DNA from: Salvator merianae
Lineage: Eukaryota; Chordata; Lepidosauria; Squamata; Teiidae
Direction: 5' to 3'
Assembly (NCBI GenBank): GCA_003586115.2
Contig: QVOM02000126.1
Coordinates: forward strand, 59,400,456 to 59,464,455
Length of the DNA: 64,000 bases
Positions 12,086 to 24,900 of the stretch are shown piece after piece. The position numbers and the translations under genes are program-made. The notes under the pieces are model-generated. The model was not told where the DNA came from. It saw only the letters and a list, made by a program, of their open reading frames with translations, and did no database searches. Position 1 is the first letter of the stretch. Every line of letters starts with the position of its first letter.

Positions 12086-12699
12086 TTTTCCTTAGTAGCG
12101 CACTTCCATTTAGCCTACAGGAGGGCAGGAGATTGGATGAAGCAGAACACTACTTTTAGAGAAACCACCTGTTGCAAAAACATAGACTGCAATCTGGTAG
12201 CTGCTTACTTGGGAACAAGTTCCACAAGAGGAGATCTGTGTAGACACACACTGTATGGAATGGCAAATGGGCATGGTATACACAAAGTGTCATTAAAAGT
12301 ACAGAAAAGTGATTTGTCACACGTTTATAGTAATGTAAGCACAACAAGAAGGATCATCTCATTATCTCGTGTAGTAAGATCCTGCAGGCTGGATGTCAGA
12401 AATTCCATGATTTAGGTTGCATGGTTATTTAGGAGTTGGAATCCCAAACATCTGGCAAACATCATCGTGGTGTGTGTGGGGGGGTTGTTCCTGTGCCCCC
12501 AGAGTAGACGATTGCCATAAAAGTTCTAGATGAACTTGTGACTCTTTACCATTTGTACTCTTACTAGTAAAACTTCTGGCCTTAGCTTGTAGAGGTTTAA
12601 TGTTGCTGCAACTTAGCAATCAGGCATATATATGTGGACCTTTTGGTTGCAGAGGGGAATTGGTAGGGATGTGATTGTACTGTATACATTCATACATAA
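12086..12699. other. Non-coding, nothing recognised
   Basis: Short open frames only; no gene or repeat supported. Confidence 0.5.
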
Positions 12700-13127
12700 T
12701 AATGTTAAATTACTGTTAAATTTTATTGATATCAGCTACGCAGACAGTAATTGCACAACAGTGGAAATTTGCAGAAAAATTGACACTAAAGCAATGGTAT
12801 AGTAAACACTGACAAATCACAGCTGATGACCTAATAACAGAAAGAAGAAAAAGACTGGAAAATAATATGCAGAAAAGTAATAATTTGGAGAAATGGAAAC
12901 CATTAATAGAGGCAATCTATCTTCCTGGGAAAATGGCAATGCATACGATAGGGAAAGGGCTGGAATAAGTTGATATATTGCCAATTTTTCCTTTTTTAAA
13001 GTATTTTGCAGGATGTTTTGGCATGTATTATAATTACTACTATGATTGCAAGTTTGGATGTCTGACATGCTGTATAATTATAACTATTTTTTTATTGGGA
13101 TAAATTAAAATTAAAGAAAAAAAAAAC
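12700..13127 (+). mobile_element. Probable L1-type LINE 3' end with poly(A)
   Basis: The segment has the style of the C-terminal end of an L1 ORF2. One frame contains a readable EKWKPLIE peptide (12888-12912), and the segment ends in an A-rich tail at about 13106-13127. Stops and frame breaks show it is dead. The identification rests on recall of the L1 C-terminal motif and the poly(A) tail, so it is moderate. Confidence 0.5.
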
Positions 13128-13657
13128 ATGAATCTGAGGCTGTGTTTACATGTAACAAAAAAGGCAGCTCAAAAGCACTTCATCCCATCTCTGTGCCATC
13201 TTTCCTAGTCTGTACAAGAACTATCATTCCCATCCCTGATTTTGATGGGTCTGTATGACATTCCAGCATTAGCTAATATCCCACAGAAGTCATGACCAAC
13301 AAGCATTCAGCCACAGAGAAGTGAATTTATTACTTTTCCCTTTGATTATCTCTTTATGCATTTTACTAGGAATGAGCACCATCTTCTGGATCTAAGCTGA
13401 CAGGAGTAAATGAAAAGCAGGCATTGCCTATATACAGTATTTCTGGTACTTTAGTTCTGTTTAGTCCCAACTGGCATTTTCTCTATACATACAAAGGCAT
13501 TTCTGATCCATAAGCTGAGTTCAGACATGAAATTATGCGGGTTGGGAATTGCTTGTGCAGGTTTCCTACCATCATCGTACCATCCTCATCAAAGTGGCAT
13601 AAAACATTCAATAAGTAAAAATAATCCATTTCTACTTGCCTCCATTTGGGTGCATCA
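13128..13657. other. Non-coding, nothing recognised
   Basis: No gene or repeat recognised. Confidence 0.5.
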
Positions 13658-14148
13658 GGGTCCTTTCTGCACTTATGTGCCGTAGATTCAGATCAGTGGA
13701 TTCGGATTAGCCTGTCCCCTGGATTGTGGGGGCATGCGGTCCAGATCAGTGCCATCTGTACTAAAGGTGCTGATCCAGATTAGGCCACATCATGGCTGCA
13801 AAGCCTGTGTGAGCTTTGAAGCTGCACCTCCAAAAGCTCCTAACCCTGAGGCTTCTGGAAGCCACTGAAAGGCACCCCCAGTAGTGCTGAACATGGGAGG
13901 AGTGCCTTCTACATGCCTCTTGTATTCTAGATCAGGGCTGCTGGTCACTCTGGTAGACCTAATTAATCCAGTCTACCAGAGATCCAGAACAAGGCCTCAT
14001 TATTCTGAGTCTCACTCTGTCTTGTGCAGACAGAGCAAACAAATGGGGATGTGACCTCATAGAACTGCACTAACATGTTGATCTACGTGGTCTACAAGTC
14101 AACTGCACAGACCCTTAATCCATATTAAGGGTTTCTGCAAATTCACAT
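13658..14148 (+). mobile_element. TIR element family D, copy 2
   Basis: It begins GGGTCCTTTCTGCACTTATG. It contains GATCAGTGGATTCGGATTAG, and a palindrome with perfect 11-bp arms (CTCTGGTAGAC at 13948-13958, GTCTACCAGAG at 13971-13981) around CTAATTAATCCA. A GACAGAGCAA block follows, then ATTAAGGGTTTCTGCA at the right end. Same order as copy 1. It is non-coding. Confidence 0.65.
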
Positions 14149-14589
14149 AGTAACTCCAGATGAACTCTACATTCCTTCTGGCAGTGTTCAATTCCACAAC
14201 TGTTCCCCCTCAATTTTACCCAATTTTATTTTGTTATTACTAATTAGATATTTTTTCCTGTTATACTGAACCAACGCGATAGACTGTGCATTTACATAGG
14301 CACAGTCTGTGGAGAATGCTTCTGGCCTGAAAAAAGCATTTTGAACCAGGAACGCAGTGGCTATCATAGAGTTTGGTGGTGGCCACCTGCTCAATGGCCA
14401 ATACTTCTTGACCTACTACCCTTAACCTCAGAGTGAAGACTGGGGATATTTTGCTGTTACCCTAGAAATGGCACCAGAAGTGGACCATCTTCTGAAGCTC
14501 AACATAATGTTGCTGGGGTTTGGAACAGGGCCTGGGCCATTCTTGTAGCCATTGCCTGTCTACACCGTGTCTGGAAAGCAGCCGGACCA

Positions 14590-14985
14590 TTAGAAATGGA
14601 AAATTAAGAGGGCATAGAGATTTCAGAGAGGCTAAATGAATTCCATGCCTCAGTTTTTACTTGTATGCTGAGCCTTTTTTTTTTCAGGGAAAGAGTCAGA
14701 AGAATTAAATTGGATACAGGTAACCAGGGAGGAAGTTCTCATGTGCCTGGATAAACTAAATGCTAACAAATTGCTGGGACCAGATGGCATTCATCTGAGA
14801 GTTCTTAAATAACTCAAATGTGAAATTGCTGATTTAGCAAAAATAAATAATCTTTCCCTATCATCAGGCACTCTGCCTGAAGACTGAGGGTGGCAAATGT
14901 GACACCGATCTTCAAAAATGGATCGAGGGGTAATCCAGGAAATGACAGACCAGTCAGCTTAACATCAATTCCAGATAAACAATAC
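14590..14985 (+). mobile_element. Decayed CR1 ORF2 (reverse transcriptase) fragment
   Basis: The conceptual translation, with breaks, follows the CR1 ORF2 stretch found intact at about 48840-49120. It shows the LDKLNANKLLGPDGIHLRVL region, the 'PEDWRxANVxPIFKKG' region and the 'PGNYRPVSLTSIP' region, here as GNDRPVSLTSIP. Frameshifts and stops show an old copy. It is followed at about 15010-15085 by a short family C fragment. Confidence 0.7.
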
Positions 14986-15089
14986 CATTCTAGGCTGGAA
15001 AAGACCCAGAGATGTGGTGGCCATTTGCACTTCGAGTGCTAGAACAGCCCTGTATCAGGCCACCAGGCATTTGAAGTGTGATTGGTTGT

Positions 15090-16059
15090 TTTATAATCTA
15101 TAAAACTGAATTGTGACATAATTAAAGAATGACTGTGGTCTTTTGCACACTAGAAAGCTTAAAAGCAAGTGGATGAAGTGGAATGACATTTTCTAGCCAT
15201 ATCTATAATGGGAGAGTTTTTATTTAATGGACATTAAGAATAGGTTAGTCAGCTCAACTACTGGTCATCCTTATTCTGCATCAGGAGATTTTGCATAGGT
15301 TTCATCTGACTGCATACAACAAGCTCCTTGCCTGATTTATCATAAGTAGCAACAAAACCCATTATGACCACCCACTGCAAGATCTTTTCGTTCAGCTTTG
15401 CCCAGAAGCAATTGTTGTTTTGACCTTTGCCATTAATTTAGTCAGATGGCTCTTACTCATACATTTGACAGGTTTAACCTTTACGTAAAGGGAGAGAAGT
15501 TAATGGTTCAATGAAAAGTAACCTTCTTCTGCAGTTGTCTCCCTTGCTCCACCCACACTTTTGAAACTTCTAAAAACTTGTTAATAGGGCAGCCAGATTC
15601 ACTGAAAAGCACAGAACTTGGCATATATCCAATCATCTACACCCAGCTTAAGTTCCCAAAATCATGTATACTATACATATAAATTACAGAGATCTGTTGA
15701 CATTGACCTTAAGACAGGGGTGGTGGTATCTAATGACTTTACTCAACTGGAAAGTCCATCATCTCTTCCAATTGGCCATCTGAGTGGTAAATGATAGGAA
15801 CAGGGGTTCAACAATATCTATAGGACCACAGGTAGGAGGACATCAGGTCCCAGTAGTTGCCGGCAAGTGGATCCAAGAGAAGGTGAAAGTTCACTGTTAG
15901 CCTTTGATGTCAGAAACTGCAGCACACTGGGCTTTCTTCTGCAATGCATCAAAGCTTAATTTTCCATGGTTTTCCAGCATCAAAGGCTAAAGTTCAATCA
16001 CCACCTAACCCCTCTGGTGTGTCCTGTGCACCAGCCAATGCTGGCTTGACCTAAGCTCT
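15090..16059. other. Non-coding, nothing recognised
   Basis: No supported gene or repeat. Confidence 0.5.
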
Positions 16060-16200
16060 CTAAGACATAGCCATGTTTGTCTGGATCAGTAAGCACAGGG
16101 GTCTAGTAACACCCTAGAGATTAACAGAGAGCAACAAGTTGGTAGTATGAGCTTTTGTAGACTAAGCTTGCTTCATCAGATGTTTAGTGAACTTGACATT
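16060..16200. repeat. Dispersed reptile repeat fragment
   Basis: It contains 'GGGGTCTAGTAACACC...', 'ATGAGCTTTTGTAGAC' and 'CTTCATCAGATG', phrases I associate with a common squamate interspersed repeat. I cannot name the family with certainty. Confidence 0.4.
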
Positions 16201-16349
16201 CATGTCAGCATGCACAGGATTTCAGCCTTCCAACTGTCCTAATTCTTTCCCCCCCTAACCCCAAAGATCACCAACTGCCATTCCCACTTCTGAATATCTC
16301 AAAGTGGGGTCATTATAACTGTGACAGAGGTTATTTTATCTTGTGCACA

Positions 16350-16475
16350 GCTATTGCTATTGTTTGATGATTATATTTCTCTTTATTTTATTGTTCTAGT
16401 TTTTATTTTTTGTTCACCACCTTGGGATCACAGCATCAGATGGGATACAAATCCCAAATAAATAAATATAAAATA
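16350..16475 (+). mobile_element. L2-type LINE 3' tail
   Basis: Typical layout of reptile L2-like 3' ends: a T-rich 'TTTTTATTTTTTGTTCACC' stretch, 'CACCTTGGGATCAC', 'GGGATACAAAT', then a (AATA)n tail. Non-coding remnant. Confidence 0.55.
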
Positions 16476-17795
16476 AATTAAATGTCAGTGGTAGAACACA
16501 CAACCAATTACAGTTAAGCAGTGCAGTAAGTCAGATGTTCCAGCAGAATTCAGAATCCTAAGAACTTAGAAGTGGCAAAATCAGCAGGCCAGAACAGAAA
16601 TGCCAGAATGTAGAAATGTAAAAAATGTGAACATTCTGAACTGACCAAAGTGAGCAGCTTCAAGCCCCTCACCTGAAAAAAGCATGGGAAGTGCCATACT
16701 AATTCATCTGTAAGCACATCATGGATACCAAACCCTCTACATTTCAGCAACTGAAGATAAAGCAAACTTGCAGATATGACAGGTGTGAATAACAGGGGAT
16801 TATTGTTATTAAGCAGGTGTCAGTAAGGTGGGAGTGAACTAAGATGAACTTCACAGAGCAGAAGGGATCACATCAAGAACGAGTACACAAAGTACAAAAT
16901 GAATGACTTTATAAAATGTGGATGAAAATAATTTTGTGTGAGAAAAATTAATGTATCCAAACCTGCCTGTTCTTAACTGAGTAGATCCACTATGGTAGAA
17001 ACATCTGGCTGCTTCCACAAAAGCACAAGTAGGGAGACATGTCATTCACACAAACTCTACAACCCAGCCTTTGCAAACTTCAAGGACAGTGAACAAAAGT
17101 TCCTGGCTTCGATGCTTCCAAGGAAGGCCATTAAATGTTGTATTTGAAATGGCCTTGGAAGTCAGCCATTTTTGACATGACACTTAATAGCTCCAGGCAG
17201 AGTGCATGCTGGTAAATTTCTGCACCTTCTGGAGCACGCTAGGCACAGAATGGGTGCTGTGATATGCAGTCACTGCATTTTCAGAGTCCTTTCTGCAGTC
17301 TTTCTTTTCTTTTTTTTTGCCAAACCAACATGGCCTTTAACTGGGGATAAAAATTTCCACAACTTGACCTCTGTTCTGAATTGTTTTAGGGTATTCAGGA
17401 ATTGGTGGAAAACTTTTAAACTGAATTAGTAATAATTGAGCAAAAAAAAACCTATTATAAAATGGTTGTACATAGTATTGACATTAAACTGTGCATGTCA
17501 AAAAGTGGAGTTTTTTTCATCTGCTGTCTTATCTGCTGAATAAGTAATACTATGGGAAATAGATTGCCTAAGGATATGTTAAACACATGGTTTTTATACG
17601 CCCTGGGGTGATTTAGAGGTGGTATGGACAAACATAAAAGATCAAAAAGTGTTTTATCTCATCCCCAAGCCTCTGATACTCTGCTCCTTCAATGGACTCA
17701 AAAAGAATCAGTATTGGTGGGACATAGACATTTGGGTAGGATGGGGTGGGAAGCTGGGGTCTTCTAAGTCAATCCCAGCCTGCTAAAGCCGCCAT
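16476..17795. other. Non-coding, nothing recognised
   Basis: No gene or repeat recognised. Confidence 0.5.
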
Positions 17796-17970
17796 CCAAT
17801 GAGAACCCTGGAAACATGGGCCAGTGTCAGCCAATGAGAGGCAAGCGGGAAAGGCAATGATAAGGACATAGATGAAGAGAAGCAAGGCAGGAAGTTTTTA
17901 GGCACTTGCGGCATTCCTGTGTATATAAGCACCTGAAAAACATGCAGTCTGATAACAGCCTACATCTTTC
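17796..17970 (+). promoter_or_regulatory. CCAAT-CCAAT-TATA cluster (possible promoter or LTR U3)
   Basis: Two CCAATGAG boxes (CCAAT at 17796-17800 and 17831-17835) lie about 100 bp upstream of a good TATATAA at 17932-17938 in a locally G/C-richer segment. That spacing is typical of RNA polymerase II promoters and of retroviral-type LTRs. I see no downstream coding ORF and no clear LTR ends, so the identity is open. Confidence 0.35.
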
Positions 17971-18315
17971 CTGACAACTGCAATCCACATGGGCTGAAGA
18001 TGCATGGTGCAACCACCTACAGAAGATAGTTTTGGGTGGTGTTAGTTGTGTATGAGAGAGGATGTCAGAAAATTTTATATCATCTTGAGGCCTTCTAAAA
18101 TCCTTTGATGTCCACTAGATGGTGCAATTTACTAGTCATCTAAATTTAACTCCAAATTTATGATCATATAAAAAATGATCACTACATTGCTTCTACTGCT
18201 TTTCCTTTGTAAATAGTATAGGGTAGGAAAGCACAATTCACACTCATATACACAAAATTTATAAGAGGTTGCATTAGCAATAGGAGTCCAAACAGAAACT
18301 AATGACATCAAATAC

Positions 18316-18830
18316 CGGGCCCTGTTCGCACTTGCTACTAGCAAGCATTGAGAATGCTTGCTAGTCAAGTGCTTCCGCACTTTGCGGAGGCCTGAGTGGC
18401 CGGGAGTGGGCTACATCCGCTCCTGATTGCTACTACCTGTGGAGTACTAATTACCACTCCACAACCTTACCAGGAGGTGATAGCCACCTCCTGGTAAGGT
18501 ACGTTTCCACCTACCTCGTTGTGAAGCGTACAGGCCAATGCGATACAGACATCATGCATGTGCAATCAGGCAATCAGGTCAGATCGGGCCATGCGATGCC
18601 CACTGGGCCACACGATGTCTGATCAGGCCCATGCCCAATCCTCGCCATAGCAGCAGCCAGACACTTCCCGGCCACTGCTATGGCAAGGATGGGGCACAGT
18701 TAACGGCTACCGGCATTCACACCGTGAATGCCAGTAGCTGGCTTCAGGTCTGGTTTCCAGCCCTGCAGTACAGACAGTGTCCACACTGCATGGTCAGTAC
18801 CATGATAGAATAGACCAATTGAGCTTACAG
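18316..18830 (+). mobile_element. TIR element family B, copy 1
   Basis: It begins GGGCCCTGTTCGCACTTGC and continues 'CTAGCAAGCATTGAGAATGC', 'CACTTTGCGGAGGCC', 'GTGGAGTACTAATTA', 'ACCAGGAGGTGATAGCCACC', 'CTTCCCGGCCACTGC' and a GCATGGTCAGTACCA end. The order matches 42200-42747 and, in part, 40598-41446. It is non-coding; the right end is uncertain. Confidence 0.65.
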
Positions 18831-18974
18831 GGATAGTTTCAAGGAAGATTTGAACAGGGGAAGAAACTTCCGGTACATTTCTATGTTGCTTGTTGAAGAA
18901 TCTGGTTGTGCTTAGAGTAACTAGAGACACAGTAAATCTGTGGGGAAAAAGGGTGAAGCTTTGTCCTAGGTTGG

Positions 18975-19200
18975 CATGTTTTATTTATTTATTTAAGATT
19001 TCTATACAACCCCAAGGTATTTCTGTGTCCCCAAGGAGGTGAATAGAAGTAAGACTAAAACTAAAAGAACAATAAAATTATCAAACCATGACAGCAGCTA
19101 TGAACAAGTTATAATAACTTTACTCACCAAAACCTGTGTGAAAAAGATGATCTTTTACTAGGTATTGGAAGACAGCTAGCATTGTCATTGCAGTGGACAT
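18975..19200 (-). mobile_element. L2-type LINE tail, antisense
   Basis: A (TTTA)n run, then 'AAGATTTCTATACAACCCC' and an A-rich body: the reverse complement of the L2-like tails seen at 16350 and 23440. Confidence 0.45.
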
Positions 19201-21871
19201 AAGTAGGAGCAAAAAGTAGGGATATACTTTCCCTAGCATTGTTATGTGTTTGCCACTGCATTGTGGACTCCCCACTGCATAAACACAGTCGTAATGATGC
19301 TTTTCCTGTGGTGTTTCCTTTGTAAAATATATCCAGTCAGGTGGGAGCTCTTTGGGAACAGGTCTGTGAAGCTACCATATACTACATCAGACCTTTGTCA
19401 GTAGCAGCAGGAGTCAGCAGGAGTGGATAACCCTTGAGGACAAAGTATGCCATACCCTCTCATCCTCAATAGCTTAGAGTCTAAATCCAGTCTCCCTTTC
19501 TCCTTCAGGCAGGGTTGGCTAATATGGAGATGAGCTGCTATGCTCAGTAGGGCCAGTTTTCATGTGGATCTGACCCGAACCACAAGCTTGCTTCCCCTGC
19601 CATTGGCATTGCTTGTTCAGAGCCCTGATACGACTTCCTTTAAGCTGCCTTGTTCTCTATCCCATCAGCCACAATGGGCATTAGCTACTACTGAGGCTTC
19701 ATCCATACACTCCTCAAAAAGACTGTGTTTAGGGCCACAGCACAGAGTGGCTGTTCCATGGCTATGAGCACATGGTCTGCACCATCTGCCATCCGGGAGC
19801 TCCGGTGGCATGCTGCTGTGATGGGTCCTGCTCATAGCAGACAAATGCAGCCAGAATTGCTGCTGTGGACCAGAAGTGGGGCGTGGAAATCCACCGCCGT
19901 TGCAGTCCCCATATTTAGTCATCTCCTGGCCGCTACATGCATTTACATGGAAGCCAAGAGACAAATTCCCTAACAAGAGCGACCTCATGATAATTTAACC
20001 ATGCTAGGTTATCCATGTCAGGCATTTGGAAGACTTGGGTTCCAAGTACGGGTGGGCATGTCTGTCTGTCTGTCTGATGCCTCAGATGAACAAAAAGTGG
20101 TCCAGATGGCTGTCTGGATGGTATATGAGTTTCAGATAGCAGTCTTTTCCTTTTGCCAGAAATTACCAAAAATCAAATATAGAATGTCCAATATACCAAG
20201 TACTGAGCTGTAGTCTGAATTTTCTCTGTCCCGTGTGCCTCTTCTCTTATCCCAGTTTTTCATTGTAGCATGTACAGCATCCTGAAGAACAAGTCTTCCC
20301 ATGTTTCTTGATGTGCTGACTATGTTCCAGAATTATTCTAATCTGTAGGATTAATTAAGGTATGATGGGAAATTATTGGAGCAGCTTTAAATTGTAAATT
20401 GGAATAGCCTGGTTCCCCTTTGCCATCTCTTCTCTCGAAACGTTTGCTCTGACTCACAGCGAGAGCTTCAAAAGCTCCCAGTGCGGATCAGACACCGATG
20501 CTTCCAGCTGGGCACAGCAGTAGCTGAGCACCTGCTTAAGGACAGAAGGGAGAACCCTTTGATCTTTCCAGGCATTCTGAGCAAAACGTAAGCCATCTTG
20601 CCTATTACTTATATCTTATTGCCCAAACCTCCAAGATCAAGGGAAAGCAATCTTAATGTTATTTGAGGAGCAAAAGCTATAGCTCCACATTAAAGACTCT
20701 GAAAAATGGAGCTGTTAATGTTGCTCTTTCAAAGAGGCTTGGGATAGAGTATTTTATGTAAGAAAAATACTCATTGAGTTCTTTCATACAATTATTAGAC
20801 AGAATGTAAAACAAGGGGGCAGAATTCATTGACATGCATAGAACTGAACTTGAAAAGATTTAGGACCTGCCAAAAGCTAGATGTTTCTGCAGTGGGTTCA
20901 AAACATAACAGTCTTCTTTGCACATTTAAAGCTAAGGCCCACGATATATTGTCTAAAGGCTCTGTGGTTTCCCTGATAGCTTCTCTGGCACTTAAAATGT
21001 CTCTGAGCCCCCATTTACACTCTGGAACAAAGAGGGAACTGTAAAAGGTGGAGTGTGGAAAAAACTGGATACTTCAACTGCCTTCGTAACCAAGGTTGTT
21101 CAGCTGGATCTTTTTTTCCATGGAGGATCAAAACTGTGACTCTCTGCTTTCTAGGCAACTGCTCTACTACTGAACTACAGACATCTTCTAGGTCTAAAAA
21201 GGTAACCACATTTCCAAAAAAAGTGGAAAATGTCTGAAATAAACTATCAGGAAAAGGCTAGACCAAGGACAGTAGATATCCCAAAATTTTCATAAAGTCC
21301 ATTATAAACAGATCCCCTGGGAGGAGGGAAAAATATTTCACAACTATTGCCATGGTTATTAAACACAAATATCTCCAGTACATTTGGGAGGTGCATCAAT
21401 GAATATGTAAGTGGCATAGGCAGCTGGAAAAAGGCTAGTTTTAGTGGCCAATGAATAATCTCTTCCATATTTTACTATATCAAAGCTAACTCGGTTTCAG
21501 GGCCAGGCTGAAAAAAACATCAAGAAGCTTAATAACTCTTAAGGTCTGGCCGCACTGACTATAAGACAAGCATCTAATGTTCTCAGAAAGTTTAGCCAGT
21601 GAAAGCCTGAGTTGATTACATAATGTCTGTTGAAGCCTGTATTTGACAATTATTTGAACAGCTGAATTTTCTGGATGTCATCATGCTGTTCTCCAAATAT
21701 TTTAGTCCTTTTTCTTATACATGGATTTTACAAAGAGCACACATCTAGCATAATTACTTAAAATGCTTAGGAGAAAGTACTAAGTACGTATGTGCTTGTC
21801 AAACATGAAACAGCAGTTAGAAGCCAAGGACCCGTAGGTGCTTTCCCTAACAGTCCTGACTCTCTTTAGCA
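19201..21871. other. Non-coding, unassigned repeats possible at 19530-19990
   Basis: No gene recognised. 19530-19990 is more G/C-rich and reads like a decayed interspersed element, but I found no second copy in the window. Confidence 0.4.
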
Positions 21872-22198
21872 TTGCTCCCTTACACATGAGTAAAAAGCAT
21901 GCAGCGTGGAACTTACCGACTTGCTCCATGGATCCTCACCACCATTATAGGACACTTTATGAATGGACTCGCAGAGTGTGTCGGCATGCATGCATGTGAT
22001 ATAATTGCACATGCATGTGACATAATCTGTCATGCACAGATGATCACTGAGGCTGTCTGTGGATACATAATGACATAGCATGCATGTGCACTGATGCATG
22101 CTGCAGGGTCGTCCATGAAGGGACCTATGATGCCAGCAAGGATACATAGAGCTAGCAAGTAAGTTCCCTGCTTTGCAAGTTTGTGTGTAAGGGAGCAA
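21872..22198. mobile_element. TIR element family F (MITE)
   Basis: The perfect 11-bp terminal inverted repeat TTGCTCCCTTA (21872-21882) / TAAGGGAGCAA (22188-22198) extends imperfectly to about 45 bp. The inner ends are GGAACTTACC on the left and GTAAGTTCCC on the right. The interior has alternating CATGCATG/TGCATGTG stretches. There is no coding capacity. It is the only copy in the window. Confidence 0.7.
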
Positions 22199-22507
22199 CA
22201 CAAAAGGCAGTTAGGAAAAGCACGTAACAGTTCGTGACCATTAACTGCTGCTCACATTTGACAAATGGCAGTTTGGCACATGCCTAATGCCAAGTTATGA
22301 ATACTGTGCTTTTAATGCACACTGACTTCCCATTTGACAAATGACAAATTACACCAGATGATTGCATTTAGCCTGAGACTGCCTCCACATGCATTCAAAA
22401 AGTGACTCAAAGTAGTTTAGAGATGTTAGCAATGTGGCAGCTGGTATTCCCATCCTACAGGGCCCTCCCCTAGGGCATGCTGGGGGAAGCTGACTCATAA
22501 ACTTCTT

Positions 22508-22545
22508 GGTCCAGTATACTGGCCAGTGTGGAATCACTCTTAGTA
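22508..22545 (-). mobile_element. Family A terminal fragment
   Basis: Reverse-complemented, it reads GAGTGATTCCACACTGGCC then AGTATACTGGACC. This matches the left TIR of family A at 54944. Only one end is present. Confidence 0.5.
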
Positions 22546-22566
22546 TCTACCCATGAAGTGCTAAGG

Positions 22567-22890
22567 TTGTTTGTTTGTTTGTTTGTTTGATTGATTGATT
22601 TTTATACCACCCAATATTTCAATCACAGTAAAAAGGATAATCAGTAAAATGAAACTATTAAAATACATTAAAAGCATAGACACACCAGCCTCCAAAGCAG
22701 AATTAGATACCAAAAGCCTGAGTAAATAAAAATGTTTTTACTGATTGTTGAAGATCATCAACGCAGAGTCCTGGCATATGTCAGAAGGAAGACTGTTCCA
22801 TAGCCTGGGAGCCACCACAGAAAAGGCCCTCTCTCTGGTTGCCCTATCCCTTCCTCTCTCTCGTCCAGCTGTGAAGCCGCAATGTTCATC
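22567..22890 (-). mobile_element. L2-like repeat, antisense, with (GTTT)n head
   Basis: A (GTTT)n(GATT)n tract at 22567-22600 is followed by 'TTTTTATACCACCCAATATTTC'-type sequence. Then comes the phrase 'GTTCCATAGCCTGGGAGCC' and 'AGAAAAGGCCCTCTCTCTGG', familiar from a very common squamate LINE-derived repeat. The same family recurs at 37855-38200, 42890-43515 and 50955-51470. Confidence 0.5.
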
Positions 22891-23439
22891 CTTTGGAATC
22901 AGGCTGCAGTGAACTCATTTTAAACTATACAAACACTGAGCCAGCAGTATGAGAAAATAAAAATGCTTTCTCTCTCCTCCTTCCCTTTTTTTCCTCTCTC
23001 ATCCTACCACACAGATGCATCTTTTTGGTCATAAACTTCATACGTCTTTTTTTTGGTACAAGTTAAAAGTTGGCTAGTTTCATAAGTTTAGTTTTATTTT
23101 AATGACAAGAACATAGTCACATGTGTTTCCTGCTTGCAATGAGATTCACATTGTCAGGATACGGCATGTTAATGTGACAAATGTAATGATTGAGTAGGAG
23201 GAAGTTCACTCTGGCTAAGGGGTACTTTTTTCTTATTGTACTGTCACTTCTGTTTGATCGACAACCACATTCAGGGAAATACTGCAGCAAATTCAGAGCT
23301 AGAGAAATCACATGCAGGAAACAGAAAATTTGAGAAAACAGAGAAATAAGTAGATAGGAATGACTGGATTTGCCTTGGATCATTCCAAGGACACACATTC
23401 TAGCAGGACAATGCCATGTACTACCCACTGAGTTCATTA

Positions 23440-23575
23440 CCCACTCAGTTTTTAATATGTTTTAGCTGCTGTTTTTACTCTGTTTTCACCCTTGTTTTTA
23501 ATGTTTCATAAACTGCTTTGAGATTTTTCTGAAATGGGAAGTGGTATAAAAATGTCTTAAATAAATAAATAAATC
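23440..23575 (+). mobile_element. L2-type LINE 3' tail
   Basis: 'TTTCATAAACTGCTTTGAGA', 'GGGAAGTGGTATAAAAATG' and a terminal (AAAT)n run form the standard L2-like tail arrangement. Confidence 0.55.
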
Positions 23576-24674
23576 TTTATAAGATGATAGTTACAGAGAT
23601 TTCCTCACCTCATGGTTAATAAATATGTGGTCTGAAATAATGCATACCAAATGCAAGCTAACTATTAAGTCTGCATCTAAACGCAATGGGCGGGGTGAGT
23701 CTTAATCACCTGAGACTGAAGCAGGCAAATGCAGTGCCCTAGTTATGCCGGTTCCTACCCCAAGAACTCAGAAAGGCACCCTGGGTGAAGAGTGGGAAAT
23801 CCCATTCTTTTTATTTATTTATTATAACATGCAACTACTACATTGAAAAGTCATAATCACTATAACAATACTTAACAAACAGACATCCACTGCTTTCCAC
23901 AGAACACCAATAAACTTAAATTAGTACACAAGATTTTTCGAGGTTTCATAAAAAAAATAAGGCTATTTATAATTACAATGATTATAAAATTACTGTCAGC
24001 TTAACACTGCGACAACAGAATAGACAAGGCTCCCACTAATGAAACTAAATTAGAGTCTATATGCAGAATGAAATCTGTTCATGGGGACCAAGTCTCTGCA
24101 AATGTTTTGGCCTTCTCCAGCAGCTCTGAAATGATGGACAGGTTTATGTGGGTTAGGTGACTCCTTTATATTTGGGGACCAAGTTGTTTATAGAAATATC
24201 CCTGGACTAGCGTCTGGTGTATGGTACCAGCCCGTCCTTCTGAGCTGTGGTAATGAGAGGCCACTCCAAAGCCACTGAGGGCCTTTTTAAGGCTGCTCAT
24301 ATGAAAGGCCAGCTTTAGAATAAATAAAGGCTGTCCCACTCATAAAGGCCGTCCCATTCATGGTAGGTATGGAAGCAGCCCAATCTGCAATATATAAGTG
24401 GAAGCTTACATAATCGAATTCTGTTCCTCATCATGAACAGGACACAAGTGTTTGTGTTCTAGTCATTCTAGAAATAAAGTATAAGAGATGCTCCTCTTTC
24501 TCCTCTTTATTTTTAATGGGATAGCAAAAGTTTATTTGATGTCAGCAAGTTGGTTGAATAGATGCTATTGGCTCAAAACAAAATGTGGTGTAAAAATTAC
24601 TTTTGCCAGGAAACTGTTTGTTCTCAGCCTGTTCTCCCTTGGTGACCATTTGATTAAGATCTTTGATTTAATTA
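23576..24674. other. Non-coding, possible unassigned repeat 23808-24370
   Basis: No gene. A (TTTA)n head at 23810-23825 followed by A-rich sequence suggests an antisense retroelement, but I cannot name it. Confidence 0.35.
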
Positions 24675-24900
24675 GGACCAAGTCATGGAAGTCAGGGCTA
24701 TCAGTGGCTATTAGCCCTGATGGCATAAGGAGGTGGTGTGCTTCTGAAGACCTGTTGGGGAATGTGAGCAGAGCAAGCTGTGTGCTCAAAAGTCCTGCTG
24801 ATGGCTTCCTCGGGCAGCTGACTGGACACTGTGAGAACAGACGGCTGGACTAGATGGGCCATGGGTGTGATCCCACGGGCATTTCTTATGTTCTCATCTA
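24675..24900 (+). mobile_element. CR1-type 3' end fragment
   Basis: It shares 'CATGGAAGTCAGGGCTATC', 'GCTGTGTGCTC' and a terminal 'TTTCTTATGTTCT' with the older CR1 copy ending at 45378. A 3'-terminal piece of an older CR1 subfamily, non-coding here. Confidence 0.6.
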
